Below, piece by piece: positions 25,257 to 39,726 of a stretch of DNA of 64,000 nt (position 1 is its first letter; every line of letters begins with the position of its first letter). The stretch is taken from NCBI GenBank assembly GCA_905182985.1, contig CAJJDN010000056.1, forward strand, positions 118,609-182,608. The letters are read 5' to 3'. The stretch comes from Paramecium sonneborni. Lineage: Eukaryota > Ciliophora > Oligohymenophorea > Peniculida > Parameciidae. Below the pieces are notes generated by a model, which was not told the origin of the DNA, made no database searches, and was given only the letters and a program-made list of their open reading frames with translations. Position numbers and translations under genes: made by a program.

Positions 25257-28200
25257 ATGGATTCTGCTTCAATTATTTGGGATAATCAACAAACTATTAT
25301 GTTTGAAGAAAGATTAGAAAGAAAGAAAACTTCATGGATCAAACAATTATTCTTTGTTTATATATATCCAATAATGGATGTAATATATAGAAATTAATAT
25401 TTATAGAAAGCTAATAAAGAAGGATTAGATGAGAGTCAAATCAAGGAATTGTAAACTTAAGAATAATCATTTATGCGTCATTAACAGTTTTCTGAACATT
25501 TAAAGAGGATTAACCAAAAAAATTTAGTTAATTTGATATTGAAATATTATATATGTAAATTGTTGAGATATGAGCAATAGAGTATTTTTTCAAAGGATTT
25601 TTAATCTAAATAGTAGTACTTTTAAGTCAATTAGCTATGCCTTTGTTAACAAAATATATAATTGGTTATATTAATGAAAAAAATGATAAAAATTAGCATT
25701 AAGCCTTTTTACTTATTTTTCTTGTAATATTAGTAAGAATAATAAATTTATTGGGTATGTCTCATTCAAGATTTATGATGGTAATTAATAATATAAAATA
25801 AAGAAACTATATGGATTTGACATAATGGCAGTGGTTAGTTTGGAAATAATGAATAAATGTCTTAAGATTTCATTATTGAGTAATACTGAAAGATCAATAG
25901 GAGAAATTAGTAATCTAATTTAAGTTGATGTATAAAGATTAATTTAAATTCCAAATAATGTTGTAAATGTGATAATTATTCCTATATAGATATGTAAAGT
26001 ATATTTATATATATTTAGGTATCACATTGACATATATTTATTAAGAAATTGGTATATCAGTAGTTGTTGGAATAATAATTATAGTTTTAAGCATAATTTA
26101 AAACAATTATATAGGTAGTTAAATTGTTAAGGCATAAAGTAAAGTATTGAAAGCAAAGGATAGTAGAGTAAAAGAAACAACAGAAGTTTTTTAGTTAATA
26201 AAATTTATAAAAATTAATGCTTTTGAATAATACTTTCAGTAAAAGATTTATTAGTTAAGAGAAATAGAATTAAATTGTATAAAAGAGAGATTAAAATACT
26301 TTTCTATAAATGTTTTTACAGGTTGGCTTTCACCTTAAATGATTTTAAGTTTAACTTTTGGATTATATGTAATGTTAGGAAATGAATTGATTCCAAGTAA
26401 AACATTTCCTATAATTGGATTGTTATCTATTTTAGCAGCAAGTCTTTAATTATTACCAATTTCATTAAATGATCTTTTAGAGACAAAAATATCTCTTTAA
26501 AGAATACAAAATTTTTTGGATAGTGATGATTTAATGATTGATATATATAGTAATTAAAATAATAATGAAAATTATGCTTTGAAGATTGAATAAGGTAATT
26601 TTTATTGGAGGAAAGAATGTAATGATGAATAATAAATTTTGAAGAATATAAATATGATGGTTTAAAAAGGGAAATTTATTTCAATAATTGGAGATGTTGG
26701 TAGTGGAAAATCTTCTTTAATTTAATGTATTTTAGGAGAGATGATTTATAAAATGGATGAGAATAAATCAAGTATAAATATTAATGGTTCAATTGCATAT
26801 GTTGGATAGAAACCTTGGATTTAAAATGCAACATTATAAGAAAACATTTTATTTGGTAAACCTTATGAAGAGAAACTATATAACTAAGCAATTAAATATT
26901 CTTGTTTAATGTTAGATTTAGAAATATTAATTTATGGAGATTAAACAATGATTGGAGAGAAAGGAATTAATTTATCTGGAGGATAAAAAGCTAGAATTAG
27001 TTTAGCTAGAGCTATTTATAGTTAAGCTGATATATATTTATTTGATGATCCACTTAGTGCAGTAGATGCATAAGTAGGTAATTTCATTTTAAAAGAATGT
27101 CTTATTAATCTATTAAAAGGGAAAACAAGAATTTTAATTACACATGCATTAAATTATTGTAAATTTACAGATTATATTTATTTAATTTAGAAAGGGGAAA
27201 TTATTGAATAGGGAGATTATTAGAAAATGTAGAATTGTATTGTATATTAAGAAATTGAATAAAAATTTGAATTTGAATTATAAAAGTAAGAGGAAAATGA
27301 ATATATTAATGAGAATAAAGTACAATTAATAAATGATAAAGAAATTTATTAAAGTTAAGAATAGAGTAGAGATAATAATAAAAATAAATCTGATCAAATG
27401 ACAGTAGAAGAAAGAAAGAAAGGGGAAATTGATTCAGAAGTATATGTCAAATATTTGTAATACAAAAGGAATATTATCCATCAAACTATCTTATTTATAG
27501 TTATGTTCATTTGGATTCTCTCTTAAATTTTAGCTAATTTATGGGTTACTCAATGGACTAATCGTTATGTTTAATTGGGAGATCATTTTAGTGAATAAAC
27601 ATATTTCTTAATATTTTTATTTCTAGGAATTGTTTAATCCTTATTTGCATATATTCGTGCTGTGATGATTGTATCATAAAGTATAAAATCATCTTCTTAA
27701 ATTCATAATGATATGATCAACTGTTTGATGTTTGCACCATAATGTTAATTCTTTGAAAGAGTTCCCTTAGGGAGAATTATGAATAGATTAACCAAAGATA
27801 TTAATTCATTAGATGTTGAAATACACATCAATATAGCATAATTTTCTACAAAGATTAGTTAAATTCTCAGCAATAATTTATTGAGTATTTATGTTAGCAC
27901 CTATTTACTTATATTTCCATTAGCCATTTTCTTTTACATTTGTTTGAAAATATAGCGATTGTATATGAAAGCCAGTCGAGAACTATAAAGATTAGAATTA
28001 ATAAGTAGAAGTCCAATCTTGAGTTATTTTACATAATCCTTAATGGGATTAACAACTATCAGAGCATATAAATAAAATGAATTTGTAATGAAAGAGTTTT
28101 CATAGAAATTAGATTATAACAAATAGGTTGTTTATTATTCAACAGCGGCTAGTTCATGGTTTCTATAAATTCTTGGTTTTGCTAGTTTAATAGTTAATAC

Positions 28201-29178
28201 ATTTGCTATCGGTTATTGTATTTTATACACAAATAATCCTTCTTTTGCAGGTTTGATATTAACATTTGCTGCAAGTTTGGATCGAAATGTTCAATAAACT
28301 GTTGATTCATTAAGTTTATTAGAAAATAATATGATATCTTTCGAAAGATGTTTAGAATATACTAAAATAGAATCAGAAAATCTTGGAGAAATAAAAACTA
28401 TTGATCAATCTTGGCCAAATGAAGGTAGGATTAGATTTATTAATTATTCAGTAAATTACAGAAGTAATCTACCTTTAGTTTTAAAAAATTTAAGTTTTGC
28501 AATAAATTCTAAAGAAAAGATTGGAATAGTTGGAAGAACTGGAGCTGGGAAATCTTCAATTACTCTTTGCATTTTAAGAATTTTAGAAGGGATTCAAGGT
28601 TAAATATAGATAGATGATATTGATATCTCAAAAATATAAATTTAAAAACTTAGATCATAAATAACAACTATATTATAAGATCCAGTGATATTTTCAGGAA
28701 CAATTAGATAGAACCTAGATCCATTAAATAAATGTAGTGATTAAGAAATTATGAAAGTTGTAGAATAAAGTTGTTTATTATAAATTATTAATGAGAGAAA
28801 CGGATTAGATACTCTTGTTGATGAAGGAGGTGATAATTTAAGTGCAGGTGAAAAATAATTAATTTGTATTGCAAGAGCAATATTAAAAAAAAGCAAAGTT
28901 GTATTGATTGATGAAGCAACTGCTAATATTGATATTGAAACTGAATAAAAAATCTAAAAAACTATTTAAAAATCATTCGAAGATTGTACAGTGATTACTA
29001 TCGCTCATAGAATTAATACTATTTTACATTGTGATAAGTAATATTTTATATTTATAATTCAAGAATACTTGTAATTAGCAAGGGTGAATTATAGGAGTTT
29101 GGTTCAACTAATGATTTATTAAATGATAAATCTTCTTTATTTTACCAAATCTATTAAGAAGCTATAAATCATGATTGA
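25257..29178 (+). CDS. ABC exporter, ABCC/MRP type (full transporter, 1273 aa)
   Basis: Two membrane domains and two nucleotide-binding domains in the order TMD1-NBD1-TMD2-NBD2. NBD1: Walker A GDVGSGKSS (about residue 454), Q-loop GQKPWIQNATL, signature LSGGQKAR, Walker B DIYLFDDPLSAVD, H-loop THAL. NBD2: Walker A GRTGAGKSS (about 1066), signature LSAGEKQ, Walker B VVLIDEATANID, H-loop AHR. In NBD1 Walker B ends FDDP rather than FDEP, the degenerate site usual in ABCC proteins; NBD2 is canonical. It lacks the extra N-terminal TMD0, so it is a short MRP. Such pumps export conjugated organic anions or drugs. Four introns of 23-26 nt, including one at TGT-GTATC (near 25992) that a first reading would misplace, give an exact codon count. 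Substrate is unknown. Confidence 0.93.
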
Positions 29179-29328
29179 TTAATAACCTTAAATATTGTAA
29201 TCTATGTATATATATATATATATATTATTAACAAACTGATAAATATATAAATATTTATAAAATGAAAAATATTATAAGGATATCCCATTATAAAACAAAT
29301 TCATAAGTAATTCTCTAAGCAATAAATT

Positions 29329-29870
29329 ATGTAATACGTTCCATTAACAACTCATTTGAATGCTCTTGCTTCACTCTATTAATAATGTGCTACCTTATCT
29401 GAAAAACATGATCGATTAGCTAAAGGAATGGACATTTTCAATACAGATGTTAATCAAATAACGATTGCACCTATGATTGATTAAGAAAGAATTATCCAAT
29501 ATTAAAACTCTGAAGCTTTCTAGGTTTTAGATTTAGCTTCCTAGAAACCTAATTCTCCATAATCAAGTTAAAAGACACCTGTTGAAATTGAGTAATCAAT
29601 TATTTATTAAGGTTTAGTTTAATAACTGACTAAGAGGTTCTAATTGAACAAGGAACTAAACCAATATCAGGTGAAACTAAAAAAATTAAAAAACCTAAAT
29701 TAAATTTGGATTGCTCTAAATCACTATAATGTCCATAATGCAAAAAATTAGTCAAAAATTCTGCAGGCTTAAAAAGACATATATCAAGAATGCATTCTGA
29801 TAAACCTTTAAAAAATTTGACTAAAAAAATGGGAAATCAAAAACAAAAAGGAATTTAGATTCTAAATTGA
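29329..29870 (+). CDS. C2H2 zinc-finger protein, 172 aa
   Basis: Starts MQYVPLTTHLNALASLYQQC. A low-complexity middle is followed by a Lys-rich stretch and one C2H2 finger: CPQCKKLVKNSAGLKRHISR with MH after it, spacing C-x2-C-x12-H-x4-H. Single fingers of this kind bind nucleic acid or protein. A 23-nt intron (29612-29634) joins IYQ to EVLIEQG and is required for the frame. The tail is basic (KNLTKKMGNQKQKG). Stop is TGA 29868-29870. It lies 150 nt after the ABC gene on the same strand. No second finger and no known domain; a nuclear role is only inferred. Confidence 0.75.
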
Positions 29871-30041
29871 ATTTATTTATTTTCTAAAATAAAAAAATAT
29901 GTAGCATCTATATTTTTAACATTCTTAACAGGTAAGTTATTTAATCAATATACATGTATATATATATAAATATTAATCGATAATCAAAAAAAATATAGAT
30001 CAAAATTTACTCAAATTTTATTCAATAATGATTATAATTTT

Positions 30042-31168
30042 ATGGATTAATAAACATAGCCTGTGTAAATTTCTTTTGGTGAGTAAAATTGCAAATGTGT
30101 TTCAAATATAGTATTTAACAAAAGACATGTTTTTGCTGTTGGAACTTGGAATGTAAAGAAAAATAATGAAGTAACAATTAATTTAAATTAATTTTTTTTT
30201 GCAGATTTATGTTAATGAATATTTAGAATTAGAATAAAAACTAATATAATTACATAGAATACCAATCAATGGAATGGTTGAAAAAATCATAACAAAAAAA
30301 GAATAATTATATGTCATCTATATTGATCGTAATAATTAATTGTTAGCATTTAGCATAATAAAGAAAGACTAAACTATGTTGTATAGAATTAGCTGATAAT
30401 GGTCGATATTAAGTCAATTTTGATTTATTATATGAAGGATTAACTAAGTATTGCATTTGCTTATAAAAATTAGTGTAATTTGTCCAGAAGATGATCCTAC
30501 TATTTATTTGAGTTCAAATAAATCAATTATCTAATTTGATTTAAATAAATAATCTTTTGATAATATTATTGATGATAACGATCTTTATAACTTATGTGAA
30601 TAGGATCCACATCATAGGAATTTATTTGTAAGATCCTAAAACAATTATCTATGTATATAAGACACAAGAGAAAAAAAGTAATCTACACTCTAAATTTTTT
30701 TAGAGTAACCAAATTCAAAGCACATAGTTTAGAAATATTAGATATAGATTTTAATCCTAATAAATAATATTACCTTATTACAGGAGGTGAAGATTGTTTA
30801 GCTAAAGTTTGGGATATTCGTAAAACATAATATGCAATTAAATCTTTTGAAGACTTATAAAATTCTGTTCTATAAGCAAAATTTAATAAATTTCATGACT
30901 AATTAGTCTCATTATCATGTAAATTATCAATATATAGGTAGTTGATGATGGTACTATTTCATTATATAATATTACATCAGTTTCTTCAGTGCCCTAATTG
31001 AATAAAGAAGATGATTATTTAGTTAAGTAGTACGATGAACATGAAGATTCAATCTATGGATTAACTTGGTCTAGAGGGACTGCATGGGTCTTAGCTTCTA
31101 TTGGATATAGTGGTCATATGATAATAAATACAGTTCCAACGACTGAGAAATATAAAATATTATTGTGA
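30042..31168 (+). CDS. EIPR1: WD40 protein EIPR1 (TSSC1), EARP/GARP-interacting
   Basis: EIPR1 binds the EARP and GARP tethering complexes and helps endosomal recycling and dense-core vesicle sorting. The C-terminus is diagnostic: EHEDSIYGLTWSRGTAWVLA, then IINTVPTTEKYKILL at the very end, matching the animal protein's last 40 residues. Earlier WD units include FNPNKQYYLITGGEDCLAKV and WDIRKT. Five introns (34, 25, 26, 26 and 23 nt; for example 30171-30204) remove several apparent frame changes and leave exactly 330 codons; the animal protein is 387 residues, so one or two N-terminal blades are shorter. The 34-nt first intron ends in a poly-T run before GCAG. Stop is TGA 31166-31168. Confidence 0.9.
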
Positions 31169-31637
31169 AATTATATTTTAATATCTATGTAAAAGTTTTG
31201 TATATTAAAATTATTAAAACACTAATACTATCTATTTGATCTCTAATTCATTATTATTAATAATTTATATATATCATTAAGCGTTAAATCAAATATATAC
31301 TAATTATTATTTCATGAAATTAAAATTAGGAATAATCGTTAGGAAAAATTCTAAATTTAGAAATAGAGTTATTTATTAATTGAATGATAAGCTTTCCTCA
31401 CAATATAAATAATTTGTAAAGAAATATATTATTATAAAATAATTTAATTTCTCAAGTGGTTATGATTAAATTAAGAAAAAAATAAATTTTGCTGGAATAT
31501 ATTTAAGAACATAAAACAAAATGGCATTATTATAAAAGTGGAAATAATTATATCATTGAAAAAGTGTTTAATTAATATAGAACATCATAGCTATCACATA
31601 AATTTATTAATATTTTCTTGTTAATAATATAACAGAC
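31169..31637. other. Intergenic AT-rich spacer, no gene seen
   Basis: About 470 bp between two plus-strand genes. Contains several short AT palindrome-like stretches but no open frame with a plausible composition on either strand and no recognisable RNA gene. Likely terminator and promoter sequence. Confidence 0.5.
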
Positions 31638-32267
31638 ATGTCTTATAAGAAGGATAACAGGATGGATAAGCTTTAAATGAGACTAAAGGAAGTTGAAGAG
31701 GAGAACAGGGTATTGAAACAAGAATAAAATCAATTAATATCCACTTTATTAAAATAATTGAGTGAATTATAAGAATAAAATCGTCAAATCTTATCAAACA
31801 ATAAGAATCAAGGAACTATATTACATGAACTTAACAAATTATGTGGAACCAATTAGACTAATATAGATTTATTGCTTTTGGATGTTAATCATAAAATTTA
31901 AGATTATAAATAACAATTAGCATTATTAGAAAGAACTTGTAAAGAGTATGAAGAGATAGTTGTACAATAAAACAAATTGAAAGAAAAAACTGTAAAGAGT
32001 GTTTCATCTTAAAAATTTATCAATAATAGTAAAAAGTAGAGTATGGAATCTTTGGATAGTAATATAAAATTAGAGTCTTAACTATTGGATGAAGAATAAT
32101 CATTATTAGAATTGTTGGAGATTCCATAAGTTAATAAATTGTGTTTAAAAATTGACTAATTAGGTTAGTAGATAATAGAGAAATTGAGAGATTTTAGTTA
32201 AAAACGAGATAGTAGACATAGGTTGGTTGAGTAACTAATACCTCTAAAATAAGCACTTATACTATGA
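31638..32267 (+). CDS. Coiled-coil protein, 209 aa, unknown role
   Basis: An intronless gene. Residues 1-55 (MDKLQMRLKEVEEENRVLKQ, EQNQLISTLLKQLSELQEQ) show strong heptads with Leu/Val at a and d positions and charged e/g positions, so a parallel coiled coil is likely. Helices continue through KIQDYKQQLALLERTCKEYE, and a last helix (NKLCLKIDQLGQQIIEKLRD) ends near the C-terminus. There is no membrane segment or enzymatic motif. Length and style would suit a centriolar, IFT or vesicle-tether component, but nothing in the sequence decides this. Start is ATG 31638 (MSYKKDNRMDK), stop TGA 32265-32267. It converges on a small minus-strand gene 78 nt away. Confidence 0.8.
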
Positions 32268-32345
32268 ATATAATAATATATAATTAACAACATTTATTCA
32301 GTTAATATATAACACAAAATAACACAAATCATAGGTTAAGAGCAT

Positions 32346-32546
32346 TCATTCCAATTGATCAAAGAAGGTGTCGAGATCATCTTCATAGTTGTCTATGAAG
32401 TTCTTGATCATAGGGTTTTCTGGTCTCTCAATTTCAGTGAAATATGATTCATATGATTACGTTGATGAGACACTCACAGAATCAGTTTTTATTTGTTAAA
32501 CAAATCTAATCAATGGTTTTGGTTGTGTAATTGTATGAGTGTTCAT
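32346..32546 (-). CDS. Small acidic protein, 66 aa
   Basis: An uninterrupted frame from MNTHTITQPKPLIRFVQQIK to DNYEDDLDTFFDQLE. The C-terminal third is strongly acidic with aromatic residues (FIDNYEDDLDTFFDQ), a pattern seen in short binding peptides, while the N-terminus is basic. I do not recognise the family. Base use here is richer in G/C than the flanks, and start and stop are both clear, which supports a real gene despite its size. Confidence 0.55.
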
Positions 32547-32870
32547 ATGTATATAAAAATCTTAAAAAAATTATTAAAATTATACTTAACTCACATCAGG
32601 TATTTTATAATGCAACAATTTTTATCATTGAAATAGCTAAATGAACAAAAAAAATAATAATAAAGGAATTTGATATCAATATAGGAATAAAACTCACAAG
32701 TGGAATAAGAAAGACAAAGATAATTATCAGAGTAATGAGAAAGAGAAAAAGTAAATATATAATTTGATTGATATTAGCATGAAAAATTAGTAAAGAAAAT
32801 AAAAATTAAAGATTAATATTACAAAACAAAAAGATACTGAAAGAGTGAAAATAAAAAGACTAGATTAAGA

Positions 32871-33675
32871 ATGTATAATTCTGAACATGATAAAATATAA
32901 TAAGATGAGATATTAATAATTTATGATCTTCCTCCAATTGAAAAGAAGGAAGTTTCAAAAAGATTAAGAGATTTAGGAGAAGCAATAACATATTTTTGTG
33001 AAAATGATTGGTAAAGATATAATAGATTAATGTAATTTGTTTAAGAGAAGAAAGAAAATAATCAAAAAGAATTAGAAATAAAGATTTTAGATGGAGAAGA
33101 TAAAAAGGAAATAAAAATGTTTCTTAATAAGATAAAGGAGAGAAATTTAGATCCAAATACAGCAGTTGTTCCTATATTTTAATGTAAAGGAAAAGAAGAA
33201 ATTGAATAATAATTATTAGATGAAGTATCACTTTTAACAAGATGTTAAGATGTATATTTATGGTGTAAAAAAATGTTAAGAGAATGGAATATAGGTGTGC
33301 TTGATAAATTTAATACAGAAACAATGAAACATAGTTTAGAAGGTTCTCAGGCATAAAATTTTTATAAATAAACTTTAGATTATATAAAACCATTAACAGA
33401 CTAATTATAGAAAGCAAAAATGATTTAATTAATTAATGAGGAGATTTTGAATGCATTATAATTAATAATTAGATTTTGTGTATATAAAGAATATGTAAGA
33501 GCGTATGATAAATATTTAGAATTAGCAATAGGAAACGCTCCATGGCATAAGAATATATAGTTGATCAACTGAAAGAACTGGTAGATCTAAGATCTCAAGT
33601 TCTTAAATTGCTCATATTTTAAATGATGAAACAGAGACAATATATACAAACTATAAAGTATATAATAATATATGA
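32871..33675 (+). CDS. PRPF18: Pre-mRNA splicing factor PRP18, C-terminus damaged
   Basis: PRP18 acts in the second step of splicing with the U5 snRNP. The N-terminal SFM/PSI-like block is present (IEKKEVSKRLRDLGEAITYF), as is the conserved core: WNIGVLDKFNTETMKHSLEG, YIKPLTDQLQKAKM, VYKEYVRAYDKYLELAIGNA followed by PW. After GNAPW the family's most conserved loop should follow. Here the pieces RTGRSKI, AHILNDET and QRQYIQTIK occur in three successive frames. A 25-nt intron (33560-33584) could restore one frame but would delete the RTGR motif, and the usual tail is missing. It may be a decaying duplicate. ATG 32871 is the first good start; an upstream exon from 32641 is possible but could not be joined. 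Confidence 0.75.
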
Positions 33676-33727
33676 TGAAATTATATTATAAATTAATATA
33701 TTAAATAAATTAAGATAATTTATTACC

Positions 33728-34983
33728 ATGATTTAATAACAATAGGAAATAGTAATTGAACCACCTCTCTATTTTGCAAAAGATCATCTATTTGACTTAA
33801 ACTTTCATCCTTTTTAAGATGTTGTATGTTGTGCATAAGTAACAGGAGTAGTAAATATGTATATATTTATATCCACAAATTAAGATTGAAATATTCATCT
33901 GATGATGTAGTTGAAATTGCAGCATTTACTCATCATTAATCATCTGCAAGAATTAGTTAGTTCTTTAGAGATGGTCAACATCTTATTACAGCTAGCAAGG
34001 ATTGTTCATTTGCTATTTTAGATTAAAATGGTTAAATGATATTACATTAATTGAAAGCTCATAAGTAATATGATTAATTTAATTAGACATGCTATTAATG
34101 CACTCAAATAATTAAATGATAGTATTATTGCTACAGGAGATGATACAGGAAATATTAAAATATGGGATCTAAGATAAAATTAATGTGTTTTTAAAGTTAA
34201 AGAAGCTGAAGAAGCTATTTCTGGAATTGAAATAGATTCATCTAATAACTTATTACTTTCATCAAGTTTAGATGGTTATTTAAGTGTTCATGATCTGAGA
34301 TTTTAAAGTACTAATGAAAAATCTTTATATGCAAAAAGTGATTGCATGGAAGAAGAATTAACAGATATTTGTTTGGTAAAAAATGGTTAATTCGTTTGTA
34401 CTTCAACTAGTGAAGGAAACTTATTATTATTTAAATGGGATTATTTTGGAGATTTTAAAGATCGTATCATTGGACATCCTAATTCTATTGATTCTATTGT
34501 AAATTATTTTTTTATTGTATAAATTAGTGTAAAATAGATGAACATACAATAATAACTGGTGGTGAAGATGGACTTGTTAGAGGAGTCTCAGTTTTTCCTA
34601 ATATTATTACTGGAATTTTAGGATAGCATGAAGATAATTCTTATTTCCCTATTACTAAAATAGTTGTAGATAGAACATAAAAAATTGCAGCTTCATTATC
34701 ACATGACAGTTCAATTAAATTTTATGATATTGCGGATTTTGTTAATAAAAGAAAATTAGCTAAAGTTCAAATAAATGAAACAGAATTTGAATATACAAAT
34801 AAATAGACTTAAAAAGATATGGATATGGAAGAAGATTCAGATGATGATGATGATGATGATGATGATTCAGATGAAGAAGAAGATAAATAGAAAAAACAAA
34901 AGAGTTTGAAAACTAAAAATCTTTAACAATCTATTGCAAATCTTAAAAAATAAAAGATTAAATAGTTTTTCGACAAAATGTGA
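33728..34983 (+). CDS. WDR55: WD40 protein WDR55 (yeast Jip5), nucleolar
   Basis: WDR55/Jip5 is needed for rRNA processing and 60S assembly in the nucleolus. Typical blades: FHPFQDVVCCAQVTGVVN, ATGDDTGNIKIWDLRQNQ, SSSLDGYLSVHDLRF, TGGEDGLVRGVSVFPN, ILGQHEDNSYFPITK and SLSHDSSIKFYDIADF, in the order of the animal protein. The C-terminal tail is acidic then basic (an Asp run of nine, then EEEDKQKKQKSLKTK), as in WDR55. Three introns (26 nt near 33858; 22 nt near 34066; 29 nt at 34499-34527) give 392 residues. Start is ATG 33728, stop TGA 34981-34983. It converges on a MORN gene 61 nt away. Confidence 0.9.
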
Positions 34984-35044
34984 ATATTTTTGTTTATAAT
35001 TAACATTTTTATTTATCAATAGTAAATAAATATAAAACTAATAA

Positions 35045-36211
35045 TCATCTTATTCTTTATGGTGATGTAACTTAATTAATTATTTACTCTAAATTCTTTC
35101 TTTATTAGGGAGATTAGACTCTTGATAATAAATTATCCAAGACAACTTCATGTTAACCAATTTCACTTTTAAAATTATTTTTTACAGGATTAAGCATATG
35201 TTAAATCAAATTTTAGATCTTATTTACTTTAGTTGACTTTTTCTCTGAATTAAATTAAGAATTAACATTAACACCCCTAGTTTTAAGATGTATATTTTTA
35301 ATAGTGATTCTTTAATCGACAATACATTGTTCTTCATCACCTTTTGGAGGATATTAAATGACCTAATTTTGAATCGTAACAATTTAATTTTTTTCAAATA
35401 TTCCTTCAGTAATCTATTTTGAATTGTAATTTAAATAAAACCCTTAGATATTATATAATTAATTACCTTATCCTTAAAAGAATCCATTTTTTAATTGACC
35501 ATCATATATATCTCCACTTTTAAATATAATTCTTCCCTTTCCATTTAATGAACCATTCTAAAAATATCCAAAATCAACTCTTCCATTTTTATAATGAATG
35601 ACTCCTAAACCAGTTAAATCACATTATAATCCATACACAATTCTATCATGATGAATATATATTTAAGGTAATTAAGCCTTCAATATTGAATCAATATTTT
35701 CTTTTTATTAAAACTCTTCATTTACATTAATACGCATTCCATCCTTATATTAAACAACTTCTTTTCCTCTTCTACATGTTTTGATTCCTAATCCTTATTA
35801 TTTACCTTCTTTAAAATTTCCTTAATATAATTATCCATTTTGATAGGATAATTCACAATATCCATTTGCTTTACCATCTTAAAACTATCCCTTAATATAT
35901 CCACCAATATTAAAAAAATAGATACCAACTCCATGTTATACATTATTTTTCCATTCTCCATAAAAAAATCCTCCTGTATTTAAATGACATGACCCTATTC
36001 CATTAGCTTTATTTAATTTAATTTATCCCCAATATTCTCCAACAGATAATTTAAGATATTAAAATTATTATGATTTCTCGATAACTTAAGTGATTGAGTT
36101 AATTTTAGTTGAATTACGATTAAGTGACAAATTTTCTTTACCTCTATATTTCTTCTTAATAAAATCCTAACTCATATTTTAAGGTATACACTCCTCCATA
36201 TATAAACTCAT
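35045..36211 (-). CDS. MORN-repeat protein, divergent copy
   Basis: Several MORN units are clear: YWGQIKLNKANGIG, FYGEWKNNVQHGVG, IKGQFQDGKANGY, YQGNFKEGKQQGLG, DFGYFQNGSLNGKG and YDGQLKNGFFQGQG. They are less regular than in the two neighbours. There is no MGN start or IQ motif: it begins MSLYMEECIPQNMSQDFIKK, and the last 130 residues are a Q/N/K-rich tail (ending VTSPQRIR). A 24-nt in-frame intron is likely inside GQG-GFYLN (near 35440-35463); without it the protein still reads through. It lies 37 nt downstream of the MGN/IQ/MORN gene at 36249-37379 on the same strand, so it may descend from a tandem duplication. Confidence 0.85.
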
Positions 36212-36248
36212 AAACGTTAAATTATAAAATTAAATAATAAGTAATGAA

Positions 36249-37379
36249 TCATTTCAACCATTAAATTAATTTACCTTCCTACCATAATCCTTTCTTAGTC
36301 CTTCCATCAACTGTTATATAAACTCCATCTCCATGTTAAACTCCTTTTTACCACATTCCTCTAAATTCTTTCCCATCCACCCATTTATATTCTCCATACC
36401 CGTGTTTTTAATCATTTTAATATTCTCCAACATACTTTCTACCATCACTCCAACTATATTCTCCATGTCCATTCATCCTACCATTTTACCATTATCCTAT
36501 ATAACTTCTACCATCAACCCAATAATAAGCTCCCAATCCATCAATCTTATTATTCTACCACTCTCCTTCATAATAACTTTTATCTTTCCAAATATATTTC
36601 CCTTTTCCATGCTTTAATCCTTTGTAATATTATCCTTCATATATTGAACCATCAGCCCATTTCTCCTTACCATATCCATTTTAAAGATCATTTTCCCATT
36701 CCCCTTCATAATATGCTCCATTTGAAGACCTCATTATACCAAAACCACATGCCTTACTGTTTTTCCATTCTCCTTCATATTCTATCTTATCAGCATGACG
36801 AAATGTTCCTCTCCCATTTGCTTTATTATGTTCCCATCCTCCATCATATAGAGCTCCATCTGGCCAACTTTAAACACCATTACCATGTCTCTCTTTTCCT
36901 AACCATTAACCATTATACATTTTAGCTAATCTTAAATTCATTATTATTCATTTTACTTTTTTTATTTCTATTCATTTCCCAATCGTTCAAAATAACTACC
37001 TGTTGTTTTACTTTCCTCTGTTTCTACACTACTTTTTACTTACTTTAAAAATGGAACCTATTTTCTTACACAAAAACCTCTCCATAAAGATTATAATTTT
37101 ATAACGGCCTTTGTTTTCCTTGATCTATTTCCTACAATATCCACAACACTCTTTGTTTTAGGTTTTGTATTAATTTCACATTTATTACCCAAAGTGATAA
37201 AATAGTTATAGCATCTTATAGATAACTTTTTGAACTTTTTCTACTTAATGATTCTTAAGGTTTTTCTGATAATATTTGATGTTATTCACTTTTCTTGAAA
37301 TAGAATTTAAGATGATTACTAATATTTCAATATCCCTTTTGTAGCAACCTGCACACTAACCAGTACAATTATTACCCAT
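36249..37379 (-). CDS. MORN-repeat protein with MGN N-terminus and IQ motif
   Basis: Starts MGNNCTGQCAGCYKRD: Gly2 with nearby cysteines fits myristoylation plus palmitoylation. An IQ motif follows (VIKLQSLWRGFCVRKQ), then about nine MORN repeats from YNGQWLGKERHGNG through YEGEWENDLQNGYG and YVGEYQNDQKHGYG to a final GLWQEGKLIQWLK. Three introns are needed: 26 nt inside the N-terminus, 29 nt (or 38 nt from an earlier GT) before SVVDIVGNRSR, and 26 nt directly before LAKMYNGQW. The total is then about 349 residues. The architecture is the same as the genes at 15534-16642 and 40703-41758, so all three are members of one family likely bound to the cortex or plasma membrane and responsive to calmodulin. 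Confidence 0.88.
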
Positions 37380-37857
37380 AAATTTTAATATATAATTTAA
37401 ACTCATTTCTTTTTTTTTGATTTTTATGTATTTTCTTAAACCTAAAATGACCTTCTCTTTTATTCATTACTTTTTGATCCTGCGTAATTATATTATGAGA
37501 CAATCCATCATGAATCAATTTATTGCCAATTCCTTCAAATTAAACTCAATATTTAAAATAAGTTAAGTATCTTATAATTATATTAATCCATTCATTATTT
37601 GTATTATTTGGTAAATTAAGATTTCATAAAGTTAATTTAAGTTTGTTAATTAATATAACAATATTTATAGATAGCATAGTATTTTTGGATAAATCATATT
37701 GTTTTATCAATCATAAATAATGAATAGAGTTTAATTATCTTAGATTGATATTGATTCGTATGAATTGATGAGTATTAAAGAGTGTTCATTTTACATTGTA
37801 TAAGTATAATAAGAAAAGAAGGAATTTCGATAACCTTTCACATTAATAATTAAATTA
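37380..37857. promoter_or_regulatory. Divergent promoter region, 478 bp
   Basis: Lies between the start of the minus-strand MORN gene (37379) and the plus-strand kinase start (37858). It must hold both promoters, but I recognise no specific factor site. Scattered TATAA-like strings are not informative in such AT-rich DNA. Confidence 0.4.
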
Positions 37858-39599
<1,742 letters not shown>

Positions 39600-39726
39600 G
39601 AATAAATTTTTGATTTTCCACTTACAATAAATTTTTATTTAAGTTGATTTCTAATAATTATATCTCCACTTATTTATTTTTAAAGTTATAAAATTGTTAT
39701 AATTATTTTTTTAAAATCTTCATAAT

